Shown here: positions 9,349 through 20,439 of the stretch, in pieces | Layout: each line of letters opens with the position of its first letter | Position numbering within the stretch: the first letter of the stretch is position 1 | Assembly: GCA_030591965.1 (NCBI GenBank) | Contig: JAUVAA010000007.1 | Span: 1-41,845, forward strand | From: a bacterium | GTDB lineage: Bacteria > Pseudomonadota > Gammaproteobacteria > Methylococcales > Methylomonadaceae | Length of the DNA: 41,845 nucleotides | Direction: 5' to 3' | The notes under the pieces: generated by a model | The model's input: the letters and a program-made list of their open reading frames with translations, nothing else | The model's database searches: none | Told to the model about the DNA's origin: nothing | Made by a program: the position numbers and the translations under genes

Positions 9349-11748
9349 ATGAGCGACTTGTTAAAACTTCCAGCAGCAGCACTCAAATTTCAAGTTAATC
9401 CACTCGATTACAATGCGCCGATTAACCCCAAGGACTCTCAAGCTAACAACATTCTAGGTCAAGAGCGCGCACAGTCAGCATTAAGTTTTGGTGTAGCCAT
9501 GCAAAATCCAGGCTACAACATTTATGTTATGGGCGAGCCTGGTACTGGGCGCTTATCGATGATCACCAATCATCTTACCCCTCTATCACACAAACACGAC
9601 ACGCCGCCGTCCTACGCCTACGTAGAAAATTTTGAAAATAACAGAGAACCGGTTGCTATTGAGCTTCCCGCAGGGCAAGCTCAAATATTTTGCAAAGACA
9701 TCTCTACCTTAATTGATAATTTAATTGCCACTTTCCCCGCTGCATTTGAAAGCCCCAGTTATCAACAAAAAAGAACAGCCATTGATCGCAACTTCACCCA
9801 ACTCTACAACAGTGCGATTGATGTCATAGAAAAAGCCGCCAAAGAAAAAAATATCGCCCTATTCCGCGACACTGACTCAATCAATTTCGCTCCCATACGC
9901 GAACAAAAAGTTCTGGATGAAGAACAGTTCAACCAACTAGCTCAAGACGAACGCGAAACTTTCCACAAAGAAACCGAGCTTTTAGAAGATGCCTTAGCCG
10001 ACGCTTTAATTGAACTTCCTCAATGGCGTCGCACTTTAGTAGACAAAAACCGCCAACTAGATAATGCCACCATCCGCATGGCCATATCACCGTTATTTAA
10101 AGAGCTCACCGGGCGTTACCAGAATATTGATAATGTCATCACTTATCTCAGTGAAATCAAAAAAGATTTAAGTGAAACCATTAAAGACCTTTTTGTACCG
10201 ACACGAACCTTAGAAGATATTAGCGACAGCACCAAAAGGCAATTGCTAAAAAACCAGTACCAACCAAACGTACTAATTGATTATAAAGAAAAAACTGGCG
10301 CACCCGTCATTTATGAACCGAACCCAACTTTTCAAAATCTTTTCGGGCGCATTGAATACAGCAGCGATCAAGGCGCATTAACGACTAACTACCAACTTAT
10401 TTGCCCTGGGTCCTTGCACAAGGCAAATGGCGGCTATTTAATCCTTGATGCAGATAAGCTACTGACTTACCCGCTGGTTTGGGAAGGCCTCAAACGCGCC
10501 TTAAAAGCAGGGCGCATTGAAATTGAATCTCCTTATTCAGAGTTAGGCATTAATACCGTCACTTTAAAGCCTGAAGTGATTCCACTGAATATTAAAATCA
10601 TTCTAGTTGGCTCGCGTGAGATCTACTATCTATTACAAGATTTAGATGAAGAGTTTAATGAAATGTTTCGCATCCTCGCGGACTTCGATTACGACATTCC
10701 ACGCACGTCCCCTAATATGCAAAGCTTCTCTCAATTAATGAGACAACAGGCACGCGACTCTGGCGCAAAACAGCTAACAGATTCAGCCATTACTAGCTTA
10801 ATGGAGCATAGCTGCCGTCTTGCAGAGCACCAAAATCGTTTATCAGCACATATTAACGATGCTTTAGAAATTATAGGCGAAGCAAATTTTCTATGCACCA
10901 CTGAAGAAATCGAGAAAAGCCATATAGAACAGGCCCTATGTGCTCGTGAATACCGACACGGCAGACTCGCACAAAGCATTTTAGAGGAAATGCTCAATGG
11001 CACTATCCTCATTAATACGTCCAACACCGCAATAGGCAAGATCAATGGATTAACAGTACTTGAAGTGGGCGGCACTAGCTTTGGCGCGCCATCACGCATT
11101 ACCGTTACCGTTTATCCCGGCTCACGCGGCATCGTCGACATTGAGCGAGAAGCCGAGCTAGGCCTTGCTATTCACTCAAAAGGCGTAATGATCTTAACCG
11201 GCTATTTAGGCAACTGCTATGCTCAAGAATTCCCGCTTGCGATCTCAGCAAGCATTGCCATGGAACAGTCCTACGGCCATATTGATGGCGATAGCGCCTC
11301 GCTTGCTGAACTATGCTGCCTAATCTCTGCACTAACGCTAACACCGATCAAACAAAGCTTTGCCGTTACTGGATCAATTAACCAATACGGCGAAGTACAA
11401 GCTATCGGCGGCGTTAACGAAAAAATCGAAGGCTTCTTCAATCTGTGCAAAGGTCGAGGACTAACAGGCGAACAAGGCTGCATTATCCCTAAAGCTAATA
11501 GCCGCAATCTAATGCTCAAACAAGAAATCATTGATGCCGTTGCCCAAGATATGTTTGCTATTTACACTGTCTCCAGTGTTAATGAAGCCCTAGAGCTATT
11601 AACAGGCGAAAACATCGGCAACAAAGACAGCAATGGTGAATACCCAGAAAGCAGCTTAAACTTTAAAGTCATTTCTAGATTAAAAGAAATTTCAGATTTA
11701 GGACACGACAAAGATGATGAAGACAACGACGAAGAAAGCGAGGCTTAA
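9349..11748 (+). CDS. LonP/YcbZ-type AAA+ ATP-dependent protease
   Basis: A 799-residue soluble protease of the Lon-like YcbZ/AAA_32 family. A P-loop-like segment GEPGTGRLS (62-70) has Arg-Leu where most Walker A motifs have Lys-Ser/Thr; GR variants are common in this family. A coiled, charged insertion (about 140-300) separates it from the AAA core (GGYLILDADKL near 361-371). The C-terminus is a Lon proteolytic domain with the Ser-Lys dyad: S649 in DGDSASLAE and K692 in GGVNEKIEG. The tail is acidic. Substrates are unknown. The start follows a weak site (CTTAGAAT). The last 35 bases overlap the L,D-transpeptidase start, implying coupled expression. Confidence 0.9.
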   Translation: MSDLLKLPAAALKFQVNPLDYNAPINPKDSQANNILGQERAQSALSFGVAMQNPGYNIYVMGEPGTGRLSMITNHLTPLSHKHDTPPSYAYVENFENNREPVAIELPAGQAQIFCKDISTLIDNLIATFPAAFESPSYQQKRTAIDRNFTQLYNSAIDVIEKAAKEKNIALFRDTDSINFAPIREQKVLDEEQFNQLAQDERETFHKETELLEDALADALIELPQWRRTLVDKNRQLDNATIRMAISPLFKELTGRYQNIDNVITYLSEIKKDLSETIKDLFVPTRTLEDISDSTKRQLLKNQYQPNVLIDYKEKTGAPVIYEPNPTFQNLFGRIEYSSDQGALTTNYQLICPGSLHKANGGYLILDADKLLTYPLVWEGLKRALKAGRIEIESPYSELGINTVTLKPEVIPLNIKIILVGSREIYYLLQDLDEEFNEMFRILADFDYDIPRTSPNMQSFSQLMRQQARDSGAKQLTDSAITSLMEHSCRLAEHQNRLSAHINDALEIIGEANFLCTTEEIEKSHIEQALCAREYRHGRLAQSILEEMLNGTILINTSNTAIGKINGLTVLEVGGTSFGAPSRITVTVYPGSRGIVDIEREAELGLAIHSKGVMILTGYLGNCYAQEFPLAISASIAMEQSYGHIDGDSASLAELCCLISALTLTPIKQSFAVTGSINQYGEVQAIGGVNEKIEGFFNLCKGRGLTGEQGCIIPKANSRNLMLKQEIIDAVAQDMFAIYTVSSVNEALELLTGENIGNKDSNGEYPESSLNFKVISRLKEISDLGHDKDDEDNDEESEA

Positions 11749-13447
11749 CGCAAGCCACCTACTGCTGTGGGCACTATTATTGTGCCCTCTCGGTGCGAAT
11801 GCCGGCAACAAGCATGCAATAGCAACTACACAATCTTTGCTGCAGGCGAACAGCCACCCTTATTTCATTAATGCTTACACCCTTAAAGAGCGAGAGACAC
11901 TACAGTCACTTTATCAACTAAATGAATACCAATTACTCTGGTTTAGCGCCAAACACCCCGTCCAAACAATCAATCAACTACTAAACCTCTATACTAATGC
12001 GCCTACGCAAGGGCTTATTGCTGCAGATTACGCTTATATTAAACTAGAAAAACAGTGGCACACCCTACAGAAAAGCAAGCCCTCACTGACTCAATTCTTA
12101 GCCTTTGATACGGCGCTTAGCCTCACTTTTTTACGCTATTTAAATGATTTACATGATGGCCGCGTACCGCCTAAGCGGCAAAACTTTTACTTAAAACCTA
12201 AAAGCGCTATCGACTTTGTCAGTAGAATTTATACCGCAATAAAGACAGAATCAGTATTCGAGCTAGCGCAAAATATGGAACCAAAATTACATCCCTACCA
12301 ACAACTTAAAATAGCTCTAAAGAAATACCGCCACTTAAACGCACAATTCAAAGAGCCGGTACACTTCAACTTTGATCGCACTTTGCGCCCTGGTGACTGG
12401 TCTACTCAAGTTGGAAAACTACAGAATTATTTAAATGTACTTAACAGCCCTAGCCTGACACCTAAAATCGAAACCAACCAAAACCAAAATACTAAAACAA
12501 ACAATACTTATACCGGCTCAGTGGTTACTAAAGTGCGTAATTTACAAGCTGATTACAACTTAGAAAGTGATGGTGTTATTGGCAAACAAACCCTTGAGCT
12601 ATTAAATACACCTCTGAGCAAGCGCATAAAACAAATAGAATTATCTATGGAGCGCCTACGCTGGCTGCCTGAGCAACCATCAGGCCCTTTTATTCTAGTA
12701 AACATACCTGCCTTTCAATTATGGGCTTATAACACCGACAAAGCGAAAAATACCAGCTTACACATGAAAGTTATAGTTGGAAAATCCTATGCTGACGACA
12801 AAGATGAAGATAAAAAATCAAGTTTACAAACACCCATTTTCTCCGGCAATATAAGCTACCTCGTCTTTAGGCCTTACTGGAATATTCCTTACAGCATACT
12901 AACAGAAGAAATCCTTCCTTTATTTGAGCGTGATCCAACTTACTTAGAGCGTAACGACCTAGAAATCGTCGCGAACTTCTCGCATCGAGCAATACCCTTA
13001 CCCAGTACTTCAGAAAATATACAACAACTGCATAGCAAAAAACTGCATTTGCGCCAACGTCCAGGACGTAAAAATGCCTTGGGCCATATTAAATTTATGT
13101 TCCCCAATAACTATAATATTTACCTACACGACACCCCTGGAATCTCTCTATTCAGCCGTACTAAACGAGACCTTAGTCATGGCTGTATCCGAGTTGAAAA
13201 CCCTAGCGCATTAGCCTTATTTGCTTTACGTAATAACTCAGGCTGGACGGAGCAAAAAATAGCTGAAGCTATGTACTCTGGCGCACCTAGCATTGTCGAT
13301 TTAGAACAAAAAATTCCTGTGCTTATTTTTTATAGCACAGCATTAGCAACTCAATCAAGAGTATCTTTTTATCCCGATATCTATGATCACGATAGCGCAC
13401 TAAGTACAGCCATAGCCGAGCGCAGCCTAGGCCTTGTAGCACACTAA
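11714..13447 (+). CDS. ldtD: L,D-transpeptidase, LdtD/YcbB type
   Basis: This periplasmic enzyme of the YcbB family forms 3-3 (mDAP-mDAP) cross-links in peptidoglycan, a beta-lactam-tolerant alternative to the usual 4-3 links. A signal peptide covers about residues 1-30 (basic start, LLLWALLL core, GANA end). A peptidoglycan-binding domain follows at about 225-300 (SDGVIGKQTLELL), then the family signature IELSMERLRWLP. The YkuD catalytic domain has H472, H489 and nucleophile C491 in SHGCIRVENP. 577 residues is close to E. coli LdtD (615). The start lies 35 bases inside the protease gene, after AGGA. The 3' end faces mepK with 7 bases between stops. Confidence 0.92.
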   Translation: MMKTTTKKARLNASHLLLWALLLCPLGANAGNKHAIATTQSLLQANSHPYFINAYTLKERETLQSLYQLNEYQLLWFSAKHPVQTINQLLNLYTNAPTQGLIAADYAYIKLEKQWHTLQKSKPSLTQFLAFDTALSLTFLRYLNDLHDGRVPPKRQNFYLKPKSAIDFVSRIYTAIKTESVFELAQNMEPKLHPYQQLKIALKKYRHLNAQFKEPVHFNFDRTLRPGDWSTQVGKLQNYLNVLNSPSLTPKIETNQNQNTKTNNTYTGSVVTKVRNLQADYNLESDGVIGKQTLELLNTPLSKRIKQIELSMERLRWLPEQPSGPFILVNIPAFQLWAYNTDKAKNTSLHMKVIVGKSYADDKDEDKKSSLQTPIFSGNISYLVFRPYWNIPYSILTEEILPLFERDPTYLERNDLEIVANFSHRAIPLPSTSENIQQLHSKKLHLRQRPGRKNALGHIKFMFPNNYNIYLHDTPGISLFSRTKRDLSHGCIRVENPSALALFALRNNSGWTEQKIAEAMYSGAPSIVDLEQKIPVLIFYSTALATQSRVSFYPDIYDHDSALSTAIAERSLGLVAH

Positions 13448-13454
13448 ATATTCA

Positions 13455-14006
13455 CTACCAACTCCTAACACGACCAGTATCGATATGTACAAAATTAGAA
13501 TTAGGGTAATGCCCTACCCCGCCACGACCTAAACTCATCGCAGCAGATCGAATCACCCTAGAGTCAATACCCTCAACACGAATATCAATCGCCTTACCCT
13601 GCATATGCAGGCTTTTCTTAGCTACCCCACCACCACTCTTACGCAAAGAAGCATTTGTTTTGGGGGAGCGATAACCGGAAATAATTTGAAAAGGTCGTTC
13701 AGTATCTAAAGTGCCTTTTAAATCATAGAGTAAATCAATCAAGCGTGGATCCATCGCTAAAACATCACCCGTTCTAAAATCGCGCAACAAATAACTAATA
13801 TCGCGCAAAGCTTCAGTGACATACTCACCATTTTCAAAATAATTAAGTGCTATTTTTTCTTCAGTATGTAAATTATGCAGACTTAGATCTTTAACTGATA
13901 TGACCGGCTTTCTTACACCCGCATAAATTGTTTGCGGCAAACAACCAACTGCAGCCACTCCCATTGCACAGCGTAAAAAGCTGCGGCGTGTTATATTTTT
14001 TGACAT
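13455..14006 (-). CDS. mepK: MepK-type murein endopeptidase (YcbK/DUF882), Tat-exported
   Basis: A 183-residue relative of E. coli MepK, a zinc peptidase that cuts 3-3 (and some 4-3) cross-links to open the sacculus for growth. It begins with a twin-arginine signal, TRRSFLRCA, then a hydrophobic stretch to about residue 29. The M15-like fold shows SGYRSPKTN (110-118) and the metal ligands H134 and D141 (HMQGKAID) and H174 (VHID). The start MSKNITRRSF was chosen because it puts the Tat motif at the N-terminus; an upstream in-frame ATG adds 19 unlikely residues. In E. coli ycbB and ycbK lie in tandem; here they converge. A substrate range like E. coli's is inferred. Confidence 0.9.
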   Translation of the reverse strand: MSKNITRRSFLRCAMGVAAVGCLPQTIYAGVRKPVISVKDLSLHNLHTEEKIALNYFENGEYVTEALRDISYLLRDFRTGDVLAMDPRLIDLLYDLKGTLDTERPFQIISGYRSPKTNASLRKSGGGVAKKSLHMQGKAIDIRVEGIDSRVIRSAAMSLGRGGVGHYPNSNFVHIDTGRVRSW

Positions 14007-14098
14007 TTGATTTATACCACTTAAATTTGATCGTCTTCGCGTACTGACAACGTAGATTGCCACTTCATTTAATGACTAATATCACAGCAACCCGTAAC

Positions 14099-14121
14099 AG
14101 TATAGCATTTCACTCCCCAAT
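14099..14121 (-). promoter_or_regulatory. possible extended -10 promoter of mepK
   Basis: Minus strand TATACT (14099-14104) preceded by TGC, an extended -10. The -35 position has only a weak match. It lies about 90 bases upstream of the mepK ATG in the 191-base gap before the GGDEF-EAL gene, and would let mepK be expressed on its own. Confidence 0.4.
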
Positions 14122-14197
14122 CCCATACTTCAGTTTAATCATATAACACTCTGATTTCATAAGACTATGGATTGGCGCACAAAATAACCATCAAATA

Positions 14198-17100
14198 TTA
14201 CCTACTATTCTCAATTTTAATAGCTAACTCCTCAGCAGGCACAGGACGACAAAAATAATAGCCCTGATACTTCTCACAGCCTTTCTCATGTAAAAAATTC
14301 AACTGCTCTTTGGTTTCCACGCCTTCAGCAATAACCTCTAAGTCTAATTTATGTGCGAGTGCAATAATAGCTTCAACAATGACCTCATCAGAGGTATCAA
14401 CATTAATATCTCGCACAAAACTTTGATCTATTTTCAGCTGCCTTAATGGCATTTTTTTTAAGTAAGCCAAGGAAGAATAGCCCGTTCCGAAATCATCAAT
14501 AGAAATGGCAATACCCATCGCCTGTATCTGCAGCATCGTATCAATTGTAGCTTGAATATCTTCAATTACGATACCTTCAGTTATCTCAATCATCAAATAC
14601 TTAGCTTCAATGCCTGAGCTAGTAATAGCCGATTCTACCTGTTGCACAAAATCGTCCTGCCTAAACTGACGCGGGCTAATATTGACAGCCACATGCTCAA
14701 GATAAAACCCCGCTTGTTGCCACGTTTTAATTTGTCGACAAACTTCATTTAAAACCCAACTACCTATATCTACAATAAGATGACTGTCTTCAGCCACAGG
14801 AATAAACTCAGCCGGTGAAACCATGCCTTGCTCAGGATGAACCCAGCGCAACAAAGCTTCAGCACTTAACATCTCTCCTTCTAAGTTCGTTTGCCCCTGA
14901 TAATAGACAACAAATTGTTGCTTATCCAAGGCTACATGCAGCATACGCTCTAAACTAGATTTTCTGTTATGCTCATCCTGCATTTGCACACTAAAAAAGC
15001 TCACCCTATTACGACCCATTTTTTTAGAACGATACATAGCTGTATCAGCTTGCTCTAAAATCTCCTCAGGCAGTGCGACTAAATCAGGAAAGACCGAAAC
15101 TCCAATACTGGTTGTAAAATTCTGCTTACCTCCAGAGAGCTCAAAAGGCTGATTGATCTTATCGCGTATTTTTTCAGCAATAAACGCGGATTGCTCTATC
15201 ACATCATTTAGTACAGTTTCTGCTCTAGAAATCAGCACAACGAACTCATCCCCACCTAACCGGCACGCGGTATCTTCTGTTCTTATAACACCCTCAATAC
15301 GCTGCGCCACCTGAATTAACAACTCATCACCAACCTGATGCCCCAAAGTATCGTTTAAGGATTTAAAGCGATCTAAATCCATATAAATCAGAGCGCCAAA
15401 GTTATTATGTCGTTTGGCACTCATAACCGCTTGCTCTAAGCGATCAAGCAGCAACCTTCGATTAGGCAGCCCCGTTAATGGGTCATAAAATGCAAGCTTT
15501 TGAATTTCCTCTTCGTTAGCCTTTTTATCACTAATATCTGAAAAGATCCCCACATAATGAGTGATTTTAGGGCCATCATACACAGCAGTAATAATCATTC
15601 GCTCTGGATAACTCTCACCACTTTTACGCCGGTTCCAGATTTCCCCTTCCCATTTACCTTTTTCTGCCAAACTAGCAAACATAGCTACAAAAAAACCCTT
15701 ACCATGCCTACCTGAACTTAATACTCTGGAGTTCTTACCTAAAACGTCTTCAGCGGAATAGCCTGTAATATCCGTATACGCTTGATTTACTCGCTCAATG
15801 GTTCCATTAACATCTGTAATAACCACCGCATCGTGCGATTGAAAAGTGGTTGCAGCAATACGTAACTCATCTGCAGCTTGTTTACGCTCTATAGTAAGAG
15901 CCGTTAAATCTGCCATACGCATAATAAAATCTAAATCTTGCTTGCTAGGTACCTTAACTTCTCGGTAGTAAATAGCAAATGTACCGAGCACTTTTCCTTT
16001 AGAGGACAAAATAGGCTCAGACCAACAAGCATATAAGTCTGCCGCCTGAGCAATTTCCGTAAAAGACTCCCAATACGGGTGCATCATAATATCTTCTACG
16101 ATCACTCGCTGCCCAGTATAGGCAGCAGTACCACAAGAACCAACCCCACGGCCTATTGCCAAACCATTAACCGCCTCATTATAAAAGTCCGGCAAATGAT
16201 TTGTGGCACCTTGGATTAAATGTTCGCCTGTTTCATCAAGCAACAAAATAGAACAAAGACTCTTAGGATTTAGTTTTTCAGCCCCCTCAATAACTTTAGC
16301 CAAAATATCAGTAGATGCTTCACCTTTAGTTAGCCCCTCTAAAACACGGTTACGCGTCAACTGCTCCAGCTCTAATTGCTGACGCAATATACTTTCTGCC
16401 TTTAGCTGCTTATTAACACTAACTAAATCTCGAGTTTTAAGTTGAACTTTCTTAGCTATATGTGCTGTTCTACCTGTCAACGCTAATAAGCCTACGCCAA
16501 CAAAACTAGTTAAAACCAAACCACCCAATAAAGTCCACCAAACATGCCAAGTGACTTGACTCGATAAAAACTTTTCAGAGGGGCGGTAAGTAACTTCCCA
16601 GTCATTTCCAGCCGCATGTATCTTTTTAATCGCTTGCAAGGAAACAAAAGAAATAGGCGCCAAGCTCTCATCACCAAAGTTACTATAAAACAACTCATCA
16701 TTGCTGGTAATTTTAATACGCAATTGATTATCAACTAGGGCTGATAAAGCATCGGTACGCTGATCCTCGATACTAAAAACAACCGCGACGACCCCTAAGA
16801 TATAATCAGCTTTCTCCATCACCGCCTCTGCCGACATACCTTTCTTATAGACAGGCGAATAAATCACAGAAGCAACTTGATAATGCTCACTATCTTGATG
16901 TAAATGAACTAAACCCGTAGACAATGTTTTGCCAGTACTAACCACTTCATTAAGTGTTTTTAAAGCTGTAGCATTTTGCGTAATATCAAATCCTAATGCC
17001 TTCTCATTAGATTCATAAGGTTCTACATATTTTATTGGAAAGCGTACTTTGTTTTCACCCAACTCAGAATACTCTATAATGCGCGGAATCCACTCTATAG

Positions 17101-17941
17101 CAAGAATACCTGGATGTTGCTGCAAACTAGGTTGAGTAAAAACATGGAATTCATTCGCTGTAATTTCCTCACTTGCATTAAACACCCCCACCACATTTTC
17201 AGCTATATTTTTATGCGCAATAATCTCACCTTCTAAAATATTTTGCACACGCTCTACACGATGTTCAAATAAGCTATTGATTCGTTCTTGCTCTTGTTGC
17301 TGACTATAAAAAAACACAAGCACCAAGAGTGACAATAATAAAACCAGCGGCGTTGCAATAGTGATCCTGCGAGGGCGCCAAATAGACTCTGGTTGAGCAA
17401 AAAACACGAGAACTATAGGAGTAAAAATAATCACTCCAATCACATCACCTATCCACCATACCAACCAAGCAAAGAAAAAATCGCTAGCACTTAAGATATT
17501 TTGTAGATAAAAAGTAGTGATACAAATTGTAGGAGCAATCAAACAACTTAGTAATGCACCATAAAAAAAGAAACGTAAAATTTCTGGCAAATCCAACAAC
17601 ATATCTTGCTTAGCAACAAAATGTCGAATTAACAGCGCACCTAATATAGCTTGCAGGCATGAGGCACTAGCTTTAATGAGCGTCAGAATAAAGGCAGTTT
17701 CAATGGAATCAACAGTATCTGCACCAAAACTAACATATATTTGTGTACAAAATATCCCAACAAACAAACCAGGCAATATGCGCCGACCATAAATAAGCAC
17801 TACTGCCAAAGCAATTCCGGCAGCTGGCCAAACAGGCGAAGAATTACTTGGCTCAACCACTAGCAAAGAGCCAATAAATCCGCTCAGCAAATAAGCCAAG
17901 GCAACCAGACTATTTAAATAAAATTTTTTGATAAAATGCAC
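14198..17941 (-). CDS. MASE1-CHASE-GAF-PAS-GGDEF-EAL cyclic-di-GMP protein
   Basis: A 1247-residue inner-membrane sensor for cyclic-di-GMP turnover. Domains in order: MASE1 membrane domain (about 8-215; SSPVWPAAGIALA, several helices); a periplasmic CHASE sensor (about 225-445) ended by a helix near 466-490; GAF (about 535-690); PAS (about 693-805; ITDVNGTIERVNQAY); GGDEF (about 815-985); EAL (about 995-1245). The cyclase motif GGDEF is intact (896-900), with an RTED inhibitory I-site just upstream. The phosphodiesterase side keeps EALLR (1028-1032), DDFGTGYSS and EVIAEGVE. Both activities look possible. The start is GTG after CGGGAATAG. It follows the RRM-like gene by 71 bases. The signal sensed is unknown. 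Confidence 0.94.
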   Translation of the reverse strand: MHFIKKFYLNSLVALAYLLSGFIGSLLVVEPSNSSPVWPAAGIALAVVLIYGRRILPGLFVGIFCTQIYVSFGADTVDSIETAFILTLIKASASCLQAILGALLIRHFVAKQDMLLDLPEILRFFFYGALLSCLIAPTICITTFYLQNILSASDFFFAWLVWWIGDVIGVIIFTPIVLVFFAQPESIWRPRRITIATPLVLLLSLLVLVFFYSQQQEQERINSLFEHRVERVQNILEGEIIAHKNIAENVVGVFNASEEITANEFHVFTQPSLQQHPGILAIEWIPRIIEYSELGENKVRFPIKYVEPYESNEKALGFDITQNATALKTLNEVVSTGKTLSTGLVHLHQDSEHYQVASVIYSPVYKKGMSAEAVMEKADYILGVVAVVFSIEDQRTDALSALVDNQLRIKITSNDELFYSNFGDESLAPISFVSLQAIKKIHAAGNDWEVTYRPSEKFLSSQVTWHVWWTLLGGLVLTSFVGVGLLALTGRTAHIAKKVQLKTRDLVSVNKQLKAESILRQQLELEQLTRNRVLEGLTKGEASTDILAKVIEGAEKLNPKSLCSILLLDETGEHLIQGATNHLPDFYNEAVNGLAIGRGVGSCGTAAYTGQRVIVEDIMMHPYWESFTEIAQAADLYACWSEPILSSKGKVLGTFAIYYREVKVPSKQDLDFIMRMADLTALTIERKQAADELRIAATTFQSHDAVVITDVNGTIERVNQAYTDITGYSAEDVLGKNSRVLSSGRHGKGFFVAMFASLAEKGKWEGEIWNRRKSGESYPERMIITAVYDGPKITHYVGIFSDISDKKANEEEIQKLAFYDPLTGLPNRRLLLDRLEQAVMSAKRHNNFGALIYMDLDRFKSLNDTLGHQVGDELLIQVAQRIEGVIRTEDTACRLGGDEFVVLISRAETVLNDVIEQSAFIAEKIRDKINQPFELSGGKQNFTTSIGVSVFPDLVALPEEILEQADTAMYRSKKMGRNRVSFFSVQMQDEHNRKSSLERMLHVALDKQQFVVYYQGQTNLEGEMLSAEALLRWVHPEQGMVSPAEFIPVAEDSHLIVDIGSWVLNEVCRQIKTWQQAGFYLEHVAVNISPRQFRQDDFVQQVESAITSSGIEAKYLMIEITEGIVIEDIQATIDTMLQIQAMGIAISIDDFGTGYSSLAYLKKMPLRQLKIDQSFVRDINVDTSDEVIVEAIIALAHKLDLEVIAEGVETKEQLNFLHEKGCEKYQGYYFCRPVPAEELAIKIENSR

Positions 17942-18012
17942 CTATTCCCGCAACAACTCTAATATTCCCTAATATTAAATATAGCCTACTTAATTACAAA
18001 CCGAAATATGCT

Positions 18013-18432
18013 TTATAAGTGCTGCCGAGAAAAAGTTTTATGACTACTAAATTGCTTAGTAATGTCCATTACCTCTTCTAATCCTTTACGTCTACGATCA
18101 GCCTTACGGCGCTCACGAGCACTCGATATACGCTCTAAACGCGGGTCATTATGCCAGTCTCGGTGATGGTATTCATGTACAGCTATATACTTGTCTAAAA
18201 ATTTCTTTCTATTCAGCATCTGTATAGCTTTTGACCCTGCTTTATCAGGCTCTATAGCGACTACTCCATGAAATTCAGAGTCTTCAGCACATGGATCTTT
18301 TAATTGTCTAACTTTCAGACCTACAATTTCGGCTTTTTTTTGAAACCATCGTTTTTTAAGAGCGGGTTCAACAAATGCAATAATATCGCTATGCCTTGTG
18401 TTTTCTGGAATATCTCTCAAGAATATAATCAT
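18013..18432 (-). CDS. small RRM-like RNA-binding protein with arginine-rich tail
   Basis: 139 residues; no specific function recognised. The first 95 residues fit an RNA-recognition-motif fold: IIFLRDI at residues 2-8 as an RNP2-like strand and FHGVVAI near 54-60 as an RNP1-like strand, with helix-forming stretches between. The aromatic residues that stack RNA bases in classic RRMs are partly missing. The tail is very basic (SSARERRKADRRRKG) and could bind RNA or DNA. GGGGTAAG directly precedes the ATG. It lies between aroE (65 bases) and the GGDEF-EAL gene (71 bases), all minus strand. RNA binding is inferred from these motifs only. Confidence 0.65.
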   Translation of the reverse strand: MIIFLRDIPENTRHSDIIAFVEPALKKRWFQKKAEIVGLKVRQLKDPCAEDSEFHGVVAIEPDKAGSKAIQMLNRKKFLDKYIAVHEYHHRDWHNDPRLERISSARERRKADRRRKGLEEVMDITKQFSSHKTFSRQHL

Positions 18433-18497
18433 CTTACCCCCAGTGTGTTCAAACTATCTGTAATCGTTATATTTTGCCTAATCAGTATTTTTAATGC

Positions 18498-20347
<1,850 letters not shown>

Positions 20348-20439
20348 TTATAATATGTTAATGTTTGCTTATCTATTTTATAAGCACTGTAAACTTGCAT
20401 TGTACAGAAAATACCCCCCTTTACTAAGACAGCCTACTC

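Noticed and set aside
9349-11748. BREX or other defence-linked Lon protease
   Set aside because: The domain order is that of the housekeeping YcbZ family and no defence genes adjoin it.
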